Assembly: GCA_029204225.1 (NCBI GenBank)
Contig: CM055095.1
Location: 68,222,755 to 68,286,754, forward strand
DNA: 64,000 nucleotides
Direction of reading: 5' to 3'
Source: Diphasiastrum complanatum
Taxonomy: Eukaryota; Streptophyta; Lycopodiopsida; Lycopodiales; Lycopodiaceae
Part shown: piece by piece, positions 43,447 to 54,965 of the stretch
Numbering within the stretch: the stretch's first letter is position 1
How the letters are laid out: every line of letters starts with the position of its first letter
Made by a program: the position numbers and the translations under genes
Notes under the pieces: model-generated
Told to the model about the DNA's origin: nothing
The model's input: the letters and a program-made list of their open reading frames with translations, nothing else
Database searches by the model: none

Positions 43447-43919
43447 AATACTAAGGTTTGGTATGAAATATCTAACAATAGTGGACGTTTGTCAACCCAA
43501 GTCAAAGTTGGTCAAAATTGATCAAAGCCAGCCAAATTTTGGTGTCATTGACTTCTGCTAGGTTAGATAAACATGCCTGCAAATTTTCGTGTGGTGTGGA
43601 CTTGAAACGAGGAGAAATTTTAGTTTGAGAATTTTTATCAAATCCCAATCTTTTTCAGAAACATGAATATTTTCAAAACTTCTCAGAATCATCCGAATTT
43701 AGGCTGGTTGGGTGGGGCTGAGTGTGTTGAGATAGAAGGTACTTGATTTGTTCAATTTGGCTAAGTAGTTTATCCAAGTCTCAATTAAAAAATTCCAAAT
43801 TTTGTATCCGAATCTAGGTCCAAATGAGGACACGTCCGAGTGGGTCGTTTACGTCCGATGAGGGAAGGGAAGGACATCTGGTTGCAACCGACAGAGAAGG
43901 GAAGGCAAGGAGGGGGCGT
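43447..43919. other. No supported feature
   Basis: AT-rich. The short direct repeat AAAGTTGGTCAAAATTGATCAAAG near 43503 is the only structure noted. Confidence 0.4.
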
Positions 43920-44205
43920 CCGATGGCTGTTTATGGCCGAAGGCCTGGTCTATTGCATCCGATAGAGGAGAGAAGGCTATTTATAGCCAGACATGGTTTA
44001 TTGCATCCGATAGAGGAGAGAAGGCTATTTATAGCCAGACATGGTTTATTGCATCCGATAGAGGAGAGAAGGCAGGAAGGGACGTCCGAAGGCTATTTAT
44101 AGCCAAAGGTCTGGTTTATTGCATCCGACAGAGGAGAGAAGGCAGGCAAGGGTGTCTGAAGGCTGTTTATGGCCGAAGGCCTGGTTTATTGCGTGCAAAT
44201 CCGGG
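43920..44205 (+). repeat. Tandem repeat, 48-bp and 70-bp periods
   Basis: ATTGCATCCGATAGAGGAGA starts at 43952, 44000, 44048, 44118 and (mutated) 44188, giving periods of 48, 48, 70 and 70 bp. The units share GAGAAGGCTATTTATAGCC and CTGGTTT. Both repeat periods start with the same core, and the longer one has an extra GGAAGGGACGTCCGA-type insert. An open frame of 92 codons runs through because 48 is a multiple of 3; I do not call it a gene. Confidence 0.9.
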
Positions 44206-45018
44206 GCGTTCAATCCGATGGAGTTGGGTTTCGCAGGTCAGATCCCAAGGAGAGTGTTCTAAAGCCTCTCAGATCCGACAACTTTGGACTGGAAGGTCAG
44301 GTCCGACAGTTTCTTTTTTTTTTGGTTTACCACAACCACTCGACCTCCTTCCCCATTCTATCCTCACAGGAAAAAGATATCTGCAATCGGGTAGGTAATT
44401 TTTCTGAGTCCTCCAATCTGAACCCAGATTCAAACGGAGGCAAACATCCTATTCATATCGTCAGATACAAATAGGAAAGACAAACAAGGAAGAATCGCTC
44501 AGTTAAGCTTCAGTCAAAGCACATGATCAAATTTGTAACATCAATAGCATCTGATTCGACCACTAACTTCATGCTTGCATTGATTTGTAGCTTTTTTTAT
44601 TCATGAACAGATGAATAAGGTAGAACAACAAACAATGTTCTAGCCAAAAAACCTGTAACCCCTTAACTCCACAAACAGGATCATGTCTCAAACGTTTTGA
44701 TTTCCACATGCACTCAACTATTCCAAACAATCATTTCTAAGGATACTGCTGCAGGAACAGAACCAGCTGACTAACATATTTTGGTAGCTATCCAGGTTCT
44801 CCAAGTTCAAGAGCGAGTTCAAAAGGAGAACAATTTCTAGTCGTAGTATTTTTTGTTGAATCCTGCAATTATATTTAAACGTTTTTTTACATTTGTGGTT
44901 CCACGCAGATATTGGTCTACGATTACAACTGGCTAGTTCTCATGCAGTGTGGTTCTGAAGTAGAATCTATTGCTTTCAAATTTGCTCTTGGTTGTTTTTC
45001 TGTTGGGGGCAGCTACAA
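44206..45018 (-). mobile_element. Probable gypsy leader, no gene seen
   Basis: Downstream (minus) of the primer site at 45019-45035. No gag motif is visible and the GCGAAGGTTC words of the other leaders are absent. Confidence 0.35.
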
Positions 45019-45035
45019 GCTCGACAATGGCGCCA
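45019..45035 (-). other. Primer binding site, degenerate tRNA-Asp type
   Basis: Minus strand TGGCGCCATTGTCGAGC, one nucleotide from the LTR end. It matches the tRNA-Asp site with a few changes. Confidence 0.7.
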
Positions 45036-45036
45036 A

Positions 45037-45481
45037 TGTTTGACGATTCTAGCACATGTCAGAATTTGTTTTTCTCTCAACCACTCATCCCATCCTGTTG
45101 TAGTATAGTTCTCTTTCACCTTCACCCTTCCCACCGAGCTCGAACCTAGGCTTGCAATAATGATCCTCAACCCAAAAACCAATCAAGAAACCAACCCTTC
45201 AAGAATCCAACAGGAAACCAATCAAACAAGAACCCAAAACATGCAAGAAATCAAAAATTAAAGAGCTATTTACAACAAAGAAATGCTAAGAAAGACGAGA
45301 ACACAAAGCATAAAGAGCAAAACTTATCTACAATATTTACGTTTCCAAACAAGAACACACAAAGAAGTACATCTTAACTTCTAACTTACAAAACATTAAA
45401 ACATCATCCATATCTATGCTAAATCATCAACCATCTACATTAACCTTTTATATATATATATATATATAGATATATATATAT

Positions 45482-45512
<31 letters not shown>

Positions 45513-45973
45513 ACCAAGAAGTAGAGAGGGAGAGAAAGATGGAGGAGAGGGGAGGAGAGGAGACATGAGAGAGGAGAGGCACCAAAGTTGAGTAGAGTTT
45601 CCTCTATTCAAAATAGTATATTAAAAATGGTGTACAATAGGTGTCTTTTTATCTTTGGGGTGACCCTTGCCCCTTGCTTCCTATTGGCTACTTGCAAAGA
45701 GGTGGGATTGAAATCCACACCCTTCACAAGAAACACAAACTAATCTAAGGTATACAAAGAAGCACATTCCACCTAACTACAAAATCTTAGGAGCTTAAGT
45801 TTAACTTAAACTTTGGCCTTTTAATATTATTTTAATCACATGGCCCAAAGTCTAGTTTATTCCAAAATAGATTATTTACAAGTGCTCATTGGGTCAAGGG
45901 CTTATGCACGCAGGATGCCATGACCCTCACAACTTATTGTTAATTAATGTTGGCCTTAAGGAATCCGCCAACA
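45037..45973 (-). mobile_element. Gypsy 5' LTR (937 bp) inserted in a copia LTR
   Basis: Plus-strand ends TGTTTGACGATTCTAG and AATCCGCCAACA. It contains a TA/GATA/GA microsatellite (45450-45512), a GGAGAGGAGAGG tract, and the family block GTGCTCATTGGGTCAAGGGC (45882) shared with the LTRs at 5140, 6731 and 10240. Right of 45973 the sequence is copia LTR, showing the gypsy inserted there. Confidence 0.75.
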
Positions 45974-46172
45974 GGACTAGATTCAAATGTCTCCACATTC
46001 AAATTGAATCTTTTAAAACTCGTGTATTACACTTTCAAAAAGTTTTTATTCAAATGATTTTAGACTAATATAACTTCTAAAATTTAAACTCTAAATCTAA
46101 TATGAAAGTTGGCGTCAATTGCCAAATATACAAATATGACCAAAATAGCAAAACTAGCTGAAATTTCTCACA
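45974..46172 (-). mobile_element. Copia LTR fragment
   Basis: Shares GGACTAGATTCAA, GTCAATTGCCAAATA and GACCAAAATA with 27842-28050 and ends AATTTCTCACA before the purine tract. It is truncated on the left by the gypsy LTR. Confidence 0.75.
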
Positions 46173-47060
46173 CTCCCTCTTCAACTAGTTTTAGCATAGA
46201 CCTTGAGAATACTCCAAGTGAAGTCATATGCTTCATGAACAAGTCCTTTCCCAATGCTTTAAAGTAGAATCCATAATTGATATAAAGAATAGTGTCTACT
46301 TTGGATGCTTCACTATCTCTTACATCAATTTTACACATCAAGATGTAAATAGAACATGAAGAACCAAATAAAATGTAAATGAGATGATTACTCCATGCTA
46401 TAAACTTTGAACTCTCAGTAAAATTACAGTAACCAAACAATAAATGTGAGTGATAACCATTTGCTTGCTTGTATCCTCCCTCTTTGTCTTTTTTTTATAT
46501 GTCTTCACCATAAAACTCCATGAACGAGCCTCCATCTCCATCTTGCCACAAGATGCCATCATCACTTGATGACTTGATCATGAATGAGTGATATAATGAT
46601 CATCCAATAGCTTCATTTCCATCAACAAAATCATCCAAGAATGCTAGTACAACTCCAACATCAAAATGATACTCACCAATGTGCTCTTCAGTAGATAGAT
46701 CCAACAAAATTTACTAAAATCATCAATGAAAGTTACAGTATAAGGTAGTCTATGTGACTTTGACAAAGCACAAGACTCACAAACATGATTGATGCTAGTT
46801 AAGAATCATGAAAGACCAATCACAACTTGCTTCTTAGCCATTACCTCCAATGACTTGAACTTGAGGTGCCCCATCCTTTTATGCCAAACCTCTTGAATAA
46901 GTATTTGCTCAACCAAATTGGTTAGAAATAACACAAGCATCTAGTTTGAACAACTTCCCTTGACTTTTATATTTTGCAATAAGATATCCTTCATTATGAT
47001 CATGCAAGCATCTCCATCAAACTCGACTTTGAAACCTTTACTTAGCAATTTACTCACACC
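46173..47060 (-). pseudogene. Internally deleted copia pol remnant
   Basis: From 46173 the minus strand gives a purine tract (GTTGAAGAGGGAG), then upstream FKALGKDLFMKHMTSLGVFS and RSMLKLVEEGV, the C-terminus of copia pol (TKALGKxxF). Farther right, 46860-47050 reads minus-strand scraps such as LEVMAKKQVVIG and YVESCGLLCFVKVT-like words from the pre-integrase/integrase region. RT is deleted between. Many frames are broken. Confidence 0.6.
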
Positions 47061-47758
47061 AAGTACGACAGTCAAGTAGACATTTTGTCAAGCAGTAGTC
47101 ATTCCGTTATAAGCAGTTCTGTACATATTCATTTTGGCAGTTTGGTACTTTCGCGGGAAAAGACATTATTTTTCGTTCAAATTTCGTTCAAAATCTTTAT
47201 GTTAAAAAACAATTTTTTTAGATTTTCAGCTCGTTACTGTAAAGAAATAACCCTACGTAGTAATTCAGAAGAAGATACAAAGTTAACTTAGGAGCTGTTT
47301 GATGGAACATTGCTCCCGGTCAAGCTAGAAGAATTCGACAACTTACCAGTTGGCCGTTACACAAAATCAACAGAAGACTTGTTGTTGATCGAAGCTCAAC
47401 AAAACTTGGAGTTTGTTAAAAAATTATATGAAGAATTGAATTGCTCATGAATATTCGTTCATGTCTTTGTCGTGCTGATTTGTCTATGGGATGCTGAATT
47501 TTTGAAGTTTAAAGACGTTTTGAAGTTTGATTCCAGATTTTATCAACGATTCAAAGATCAACTCAAAAACAACCAATTCAATTAAAGAAACAGCAAGACA
47601 CATATTCTCTAAGACGAAAAAATATCTAAAGGACGAATAATATGAAGAAATATCTTTTCGTCTTAACGAACATCTGAAGAACAAAAATGTTTCTCGAATA
47701 ATCTTTGAAATAAAAATGATATGTTCACGAGGACGTTTCACATTTGAGAAAGGGGATA
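47061..47758. other. Undetermined; possible retroelement tail on plus strand
   Basis: A broken plus-strand reading (ELFDGTLLPVKLEEFDNLPV, then GRYTKST) near 47290-47375 resembles the basic end of a gypsy integrase or a gag piece but is not diagnostic. Purine-rich GAGAAAGGGGATA abuts the LTR at 47759. No call is made. Confidence 0.3.
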
Positions 47759-48830
47759 TGTGATGCCACGAAATTGTTAAATATTGAATATCAACATAAA
47801 TATGACATGATATACTCGAAAACGAAGATATGAGCCGGATAAGTATAAATCATGAAGAGGCCTAAGTCATTTTTTGAGAGCCTTATAATAAAGGACAAGA
47901 CCTTTAAAAGGAAAGACATCGTCTTGGATAACCTTTATTAGGTCGTCCATACGAAACGACTAGATATGGAAAGACATGTTAAACTGGAGTAATCTTAACT
48001 CTTAGTTAAATATATCTTTCATGGTATAATTGAACGTATTTTCAATCTAATTGTTAACTCTACCCTTTCGCGGGAGCGACGCACCTATTCTTTTAGAGAT
48101 GTGTTTGTTCGTTCCGTAGAACATATATTGATCTCACACTTCAATCTCGAGCATCGAGAGAGAAGAGTTTATGCATATGTAAGAGGTTGAAGAAGTGAAT
48201 AGAGTTCTGTGAGTTATTCTCCCTTATCTCTGTTCTCCGCACTGCTAAGTGTGAGTGATCTTGAGTCTACTAGCAATCTCTAATGCATTACATGAATTAA
48301 TCTCTGATCAGACAGACACTCTAGTGCATTAGAGTCGTTTGTTGTGTATCCGTAAAGCATGCTCTAAAGAACTATCTTAAAACCATCTTATTTGTCTGTC
48401 GCAAATACTTTCTTTTCGGCACTCGAATAACAACTATCTTAGGTACAATCTAGCACGATCATTGAATAAAGTTGTATGTATACAAATCAGATGACAGTCC
48501 CTGTCTGAAGAATTGAGTCTTTGATCTGTTTTCCTGACTGTAACTGACATAAGTTTCTAACGTGTACTAAAACTATTCGTGTTCTTTAACCATTAATTTG
48601 GACTTTAGTTGTTGAGGACTTCTGTCTAGAAACAAACAGTTTGCGAACGCGATTAATTAATTGTCTACACAGTTGCGAATACATCGAACACTTCTTGATT
48701 CTCTGTTGACACCTCAATTAGCCAGAGTGTAGTACTGTTGTACTACTCTGATAACATCTCATCTGTAGAACGCGTTTTGTTCGATTTGATAGAGGCCAGA
48801 TTGTTGTTCTGAAATTATCAACACAACACA
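47759..48830 (-). mobile_element. Gypsy 3' LTR (about 1072 bp)
   Basis: Plus-strand left end TGTGATGCCACGAAATTG, right end ATCAACACAACACA. On the minus strand it starts TGTGTTGTGTTGATAAT immediately after ATATTTGGGG (purine tract). It follows integrase on the minus strand (49130 onward), so it is the 3' LTR of that element. The 5' LTR is not in the window. Confidence 0.6.
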
Positions 48831-49129
48831 CCCCAAATATAAGTAATACTGGTTACTTTTTTATGTCTGTCGACAACCAAAATAACACTCGAAACCATTT
48901 GCCATAAATTGTACCAAATACATAACTTTCTAACACTGTCCTCTATGGGAACGACACTATTTACTACAAAATCTATATTAACCTTGTTGGTATAGTATGA
49001 CATATACCAGTTTTAAATTTTCTAGAAAAGATAAAGGAAAAGTCACGAAAAATATTAGAAAAGATAAATAAAAATTCACGATCAATTATAGAAAAATACT
49101 AGAAAAGAATAAGAATAAAAAAAAATCTA

Positions 49130-50111
49130 GTCAAAGGTAGTATTTCTTTAGTCTGGACCCATTAATACGTGTAGGTAACAGTTCACCTTCAAGTGATTGA
49201 AGTTGTACAGAACCATTGTCAAACACCTCTATAACTTTATAAGGTCCAAGCCATCGCATGTGGAGTTTTTCGGAGAACTTCTGATGTCGACTGTGTCCTC
49301 AGCGCTTAAGATCACATTGCTTAATACGACTGTCATACCTCTTCTTCCTTTGTTCCTGAATTTCCTCCGTTAATTTTTGTGATTTCTCAGGAGCTTCAGC
49401 TAGTTCTTCAATATTGGTCAACCTTTCGTTAATACAGTCTTCAACTATTCGTTGAGCTTGAATACGAAAAGTTTTCACCTCAAATTCAATAGGCAAAATA
49501 GGATGCATACCATACGTAAGAAAATATGGTGTTTGTTTAATCGTGATTTTTTCTGTATTACGATAAGCCCAAAGAACTGATGGTAGTTTTTGATCCCAAT
49601 CCGTTGCATGAGCAATAGTAATTTTGTTTAGGATTTCATATAAAATTTCATTAGCTCTCTCTGTCAACCCATTTGCTTTTGGATTATACGATGTATTTTT
49701 TCTGTGTTTAATCAGAAAATATGTTGTCAGTAACCGTATAGTGTCATTTATAAAATGTGTACCTCAGTCACTTACTAGTTCAAGTGGACAACCATATCTT
49801 GTGATTATACTTTTGAATAAGAACGTCGCGACGATTTTTGCATCGTTTTGTTTCGTCGCCTCTACTTCGACATTCTTTGTAGCATAATCCGTTGCAACTA
49901 GAATATAACGACATTTCGTATGTCGAGTCACAGGTTTGATTGGACCGACAAAGTCAATCCCCCACTTCTCAAATGGTGCAAAAGACAGGATTGGTGTCAA
50001 CGGCCAATTCATTGCTTTTGTAGGCTTGCCAGATCTTTGGCGTGGATCGCACGATCGAATAAAATTTGATACATCCTTGAACATTGTTGGCCACCAATAC
50101 TTGGTAGTCAA
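49130..50111 (-). pseudogene. Ty3-gypsy integrase
   Basis: The minus strand reads YWWPTMFKDVSNFIRSCDPR (zinc domain end), WGIDFVGPI and ATDYATKNVEVEAT (first Asp), RYGCPLELVSD with a stop after it (second Asp), then PKANGLTERANEIL (Glu), WAYRNTEKITIKQTPYFLTY, and KRYDSRIKQCDLKR. After a shift it runs to a GPYKVIEVFDNGSVQLQSL end near 49140. All three acidic residues are visible; an in-frame stop near 49767 breaks the core. Domain order continues rightwards with RNase H and RT. Confidence 0.9.
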
Positions 50112-51645
50112 TATCTTATTAACTGTGCTCTTTAGGGCAAAGTGTCATGCAGCATCTTCTGAGTGCAAGCCTTTAATGACTTTTTAAATGTCTTCAATTT
50201 TGAGACATCTTCGTAGTTGATGGTCAGCACCAAGCTTGTACAGAACATTGTTAATAATCGTTTAAGGTGCTACCTTATATTGAAAAGCTGTCTTTTGCTC
50301 CAAATCATAACCATCCGGATATATATTTGATCCTTGAGATAAATAATGATATCAGAATATAGCAAATTTGTAGATGAAATCTCGAATAAATGTTCGTCTA
50401 GAAAATCATCATTGATAGGTTCTTCAATTTTTCTTGTGCTGAGTCGCGATAGATAATCAGCATTTGTATGATATTTTCCTTGACAAAGCTCTACTTGATA
50501 AGTGAATTCCTACAGAAGTAGAACCCATTGAGCAATTCGTCTTGATAGATCTGGTTTATTTACAAGATACTTAAGAGCATAATGATCCACATGAAAAATA
50601 AATACATATCCCAACAAACAATGTCGAAATTTCTTTACAGTGAAAATCATGCCAAGTGCTTCCCTTTCTGTAGCCGAATAATTCTTTTCTGAGGCACTGA
50701 GCTGTCGACTAACATAGTAGATGGGATGATCCTTCTTCTAGTCGTCCTTCTGGCTCAGACAGACGCCAATAGCAAATGTAGAAACATCAACATAACTATG
50801 AAATAAAATAGCCCAGTTGGGTGGTCTCAGAATAGGAGCATTGATCAACCTTTGCTTAAGGTCTTCGAATGCTTTCTGTTGTTCATTTGTCCACAAGTAT
50901 TCCACTTGTTTCTTCAGTAGATGTGTAAGAGAGGCAGCAATAGAAGCATGATTTTGAATATATCTCCGGTAATAGCCGACATGTCCTAAGAAAGCTCTTA
51001 GTTCACGTAAATTGATTGGTATCTGGAGATTCTTTATAAGTCGACTTTATCTTTGTCGACTTCTATTCCTCATTTAGATATCATGTGTCCGCTTCTTTCA
51101 TACCGAAAAAACATTGCTCTGGATGAAGGAAACACGTATCTCGACACCGTTGCAATGTAAATTTCAGCTTTTGCAGGTGTGTCTTGATATCACTATATAC
51201 ACAGAAATCATCAATAAATATTTCGAGAAAAGTCCTTAGGAAGGCAGCGAAATCATGATTTGCTGAAAAGTTGCTAGAGCGTTATAAAGACCAAAGGGCA
51301 TTTTGTTGTAGGCATAAGTGACTCAATCCGTAGTGAATGTGGTCTTTGAACGATCCTCCTTTCGCACTCCAGCCTGATTATATCCAGAAAATCCGTCACA
51401 AAAACTGTAACGCTCTTGACCAACAACCTGATCTAAGATAGAATTAGTGAAGAGCAGAGGATGATGGTCCTTCCTTGTGACAACATTGGCATATTTGTAT
51501 TTTTCCAGTCTTCTTCTTTGAGACGACAACAATGGGTGAAACTCATTCACTGCTTAAGACGGGATAGATAATACCTGCCTTAAGGTGCTTGTTGAGTTTG
51601 TCCTTAACCATGAGAGAGTACTTGGAATTGAGATGATATTGTCTC
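50112..51645 (-). pseudogene. Ty3-gypsy reverse transcriptase / RNase H
   Basis: From right to left on the minus strand: KYANVVTRKDHHPL and YSFCDGFSGYNQ (RT, 51550-51323), YAYNKMPFGLYNA (51300), a broken YxDD region near 51215, INAPILRPP-like and ASVYVGIVVC-like RNase H start (50840-50760), LSASEKNYSATEREALGMIF, VKKFRHCLLGYVFIFHVDH (50700-50590), and GKYHTNADYLSRL (50450). There are many frame breaks. The FCDG form of the usual FxDG box is retained. Confidence 0.88.
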
Positions 51646-51647
51646 TG

Positions 51648-52722
51648 TCAAACAGGTACAGCATCTTCCTTAAGATCAATACGCTGCTCTTCAAATTCTA
51701 CATGTATATCTTTCAAATTGTCGAGCGACCAGGTGAAAACATCTTGATACTCCTTCAATAATTCAGTGAATTCCACCAACTCCGATTCTCCAAGTGACTT
51801 TGAAACATGCACAAATTTTCCAGGTGCAAGTTCAATTAGTTCAGTAGAATCTGATAATATGATACCTTGTGTCATACTGGCCTTGGTATGGCCATGAATT
51901 TTGCGCATGGTTGACTCCATAGATGTTTTCTTGTCGTCAACCTGATTCTTGTTACCAAATTCATGTTTAGATTCGTCACTCGAATCATCAGACTCTTTCG
52001 AGTTCGTGTCTGCAACTTTTATTTCTTCATAGAAACATCCGCTTCAGCATTGCAGGCATCAAAGAATTGTTCTTCGTCAGCATTCTCATAACATTCGAAA
52101 TATTGAACTTCAACGTCAGATGCGTTAGAAAAAATATTTAAGGCATAAGAAGATTTCTCTGATGTAAAACTGGTGTCTGAAAAAGGCGTTTTACCTTCAT
52201 ATTTGTCCTGACTCCAGGTGATTATTTGTTCTGCTGGCTTACCATGATTATTGGTCTCACCAGAAATCTTAGCTCTCTGGATTTTCAATTAACACTTGCG
52301 TTTGATTGATTAAGCCAAGGTCGTGCAATCAGCACAGAATAAGATGACAAACCAAGTGGTTTGATAACTATGAAATTCATTGTCAATGGTTTGGCTTGAA
52401 TGTAAACAGTGACATCCTTCAGTTCTCCAACAGGTTTTTGTCGCGTCGAATCAGCTAACTTGATGTTTCGCTGGGTCGGTTGAATGTCAGTTAGCCCCAA
52501 AGCATAAGCTGCGTCTTCTATTATTATGTTTACATTGGAACCAGAGTCAATTGGCACTTTTTCGATCAGGCATCCCACAATGGTAACATCAATTTCAGGT
52601 GCATCGAGATCACCTAAATCAATAGACAAAACGCCAGCATCTAGTAGAGAAACTTTTTTCTTCTTTTTAGGTACAGAAAGATCTTTTAGTTGCTTTCTGT
52701 AATAAGTGTTATCTGCCAACAA
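51648..52722 (-). pseudogene. Ty3-gypsy protease and linker
   Basis: 52722-52285 includes VGCLIEKVPIDSGSNVNIII, an aspartic protease with the D-S-G triad, then LGLSSYSVLIARPWL, typical of retropepsins of plant gypsy elements. 52288-52019 is an acidic linker. 51920-51648 (DIHVEFEEQRIDLKEDAVPV) is the RT connector. Frames change twice. The gag side is cut off at 52830, where copy B begins. Confidence 0.85.
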
Positions 52723-52830
52723 CTATTCAAAAGTAATGTTCGGACGAAGAGAACCAATATCAATCATGATGTCATAGTCTTTCGTCTTCGATTTCGAGAT
52801 TGGCTTATCAATAACAACACTAGACAATCA

Positions 52831-53279
52831 TTAGAAGAGTTCTCAATATCAAAAGACCCTTTAAGGAATGCCATGTAGGATATACAAAAATATCAGAATA
52901 AAAAAAACAATATTGTTTATTTGCTTGCCCACACCACTGCCAAGGCCTCTCCAACTCCCAATGATCTAACCATAGTGTCTATAGTCACAGTTAAGAACTG
53001 TTAACAGTTTGCAGTATAACTTGACTAAATTCAAAAATATTCCCTCCATTGGTAACGAAAGGGACAATATTTTCACTGGATCTAGAATATGACCGCCATC
53101 CCCAAATTCGAATTAGAAAAAATTGCAAAATGTTTACATATACATTCCTTTCACAAGAATGGAAATATGAGCGCCAACTACCTATTGGAATGAAAAAATG
53201 AGCGGCATTTCCAAATTTGAGTCAAGCATACAAGCATGGAGATTGGATTGATCGTACATAGTATATAATATAATCAAAG
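52831..53279. mobile_element. Terminal noncoding segment of the H3-bearing element, copy B
   Basis: Starts CATTAGAAGAGTTCTCAATA and is the inverted counterpart of 42590-43084. Left of 52831 is gypsy protease/gag sequence unrelated to the flank of copy A. No matching inverted terminus was found at the other end of either copy by eye. Confidence 0.65.
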
Positions 53280-54965
53280 ATGAGTATTTTGTTTTGCTTC
53301 ATAGAATCTGGTCATAGTACTTTGATGCAACTGATTACTCTATTATTTTTTTGATAATGACATTATATCATCTACATGTGGATATCCTTATTGATTTGGC
53401 ACCTTTGCACAGAAGAGGAGGCAAAGGAGTTCAAATTTCTACTGAAGATCGTTCTCGTTACAGGGCAGAAGGAAAGAAAAACTTGGATTTGTGGACAGAT
53501 GCAACATTATATCTACAAGATCCAAGCACTTTGACACATCTAACATTCTCTTCAATAACTCATTTAGTTACATGGATATGCAATGGGCATAGTGGATTAC
53601 TAGGATATTGTGAAAGATTGCAAAACCATGGAAAACAATTTTATATGAATAAAGTTTACTTTTTAGAAGGTGAGTTAATTTGGATATCCTCTTACTGTCA
53701 GAATAGAGATTGTCATATCCAAAAGACGTTAGAAGAAAATGAACAACTTAAAAATAATAATGAATCTTTACAGAAGATAACAATCAATATCAAATCAGAA
53801 CTAAAGCAAATGCAATCAGTCTTACAGTTTATTCGTATTGAAAACTTACAATTACTGAAGGATGTGGATTTGGCAAAGAAGAAGACTGAAAGTAAGAAGC
53901 GAAAGCGACAAAGTTGCAAGAATATTTAAACGCTTTCAAAAGGAGGTTATCGAAATAGGATCCGAGCATTCAAGTAAGCATATTTTGAATTTTGTAAGTT
54001 TTTCAATGACACTTGGATTTAATTTCAGCTATGGTGATATTCTGTTAACTATCTGTTTTTTTTGCAGATCTGCATTAGTAGCTCTTCGGAATATTAAAGA
54101 CAATGCTTCACTAGGAATGTCATTGGGCACAATATTGACTTGCAAATCCACAGAGCGTATCATGATGAACAATAGGATTTAAAATGTAAAGTGTAAAATA
54201 GCAGAGTCTTTGATGGTGGACATTCAAAAAAATTTAGATAAGACTATAGTTCAAGTGGGTGCTTGTGATTTTGCGAGTAATAGCAGGGAAGCATATGCAA
54301 CAATATTTAAACTAATTAGAGAAGCTTTTAAGCAAGTTCAAATTAGAAAAGTCCCAATCCCTAGGACATATCACTTGAAAAAAAAGAGGGATACATTAAA
54401 CATAGGTATGCATAAGATCACTAGAACTCCATTTCATATTGAGGAGGTATATGAAACTGATGGAAGATCGATATTCTATAGTTCATCAAACAATTTATTT
54501 GTTGATCTAAATTACTTGCTGAGATACATCGTCACATTCTATGATATAACCTATGAAAAGGTGAATGGCAAAATAATCATAGTATTTAAGTTAGATGAGT
54601 CAGAAATTGTGAAAGGGTAGAAGATGAAAAGGGTTAGTATAACTCTCATGAATGCTGCTCTATCACAAACAGAGAACCAAGAAGATTTCAAATTCAGTGT
54701 CCAGTCAGAAAATGATATATGGTGGTTGGCAGCGTTTTAGGTAACTAGCCTCATTATCACATTACATTCATTGAATAGTATTAATACATTGTAAACTAAG
54801 TCTGATTAATTCTTTGGACAGGTGCTGAAAGAGGATCATGATATATTATCATGGATATTCTCAAGGAAATCTTATCCTAGGATCATCAAGGACCATATAG
54901 ATGGAGGACTTCTCAATGTTCCAGGAGTTGGAGACTTCAATGTTGAATAGCACTTAGCAGGTGAT
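53280..54965 (+). pseudogene. Gene D, copy B: candidate transposase, 3' truncated
   Basis: Starts near ATG 53280. The 53351-53929 frame is open for 192 residues: DLAPLHRRGGKGVQI, LDLWTDATLYLQDPSTLTHL, HLVTWICNGHSGLLGYCERL, coiled coil, and the basic end KKTESKKRKRQS. After an intron ending TTTTTGCAG (54067) come exons with FKLIREAFKQVQIRKVPIPR, NNLFVDLNYLLRYIVTFYDI, FKLDESEIVKG and QSENDIWWLAAF. After another intron, VLKEDHDILSWIFSRKSYPR runs to VPGVGDFNVE and HLAGDLK. It ends at 54965, where a deletion joins it to the 3'-truncated gene C of the same copy. The second-Asp motif is present; the CxxC and Glu/His exons seen in copy A are lost. Confidence 0.6.

Noticed and set aside
43824-44102. 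92-aa ORF with 16-residue repeats
   Set aside because: A 48-bp minisatellite keeps any frame open; there is no upstream or downstream gene structure.
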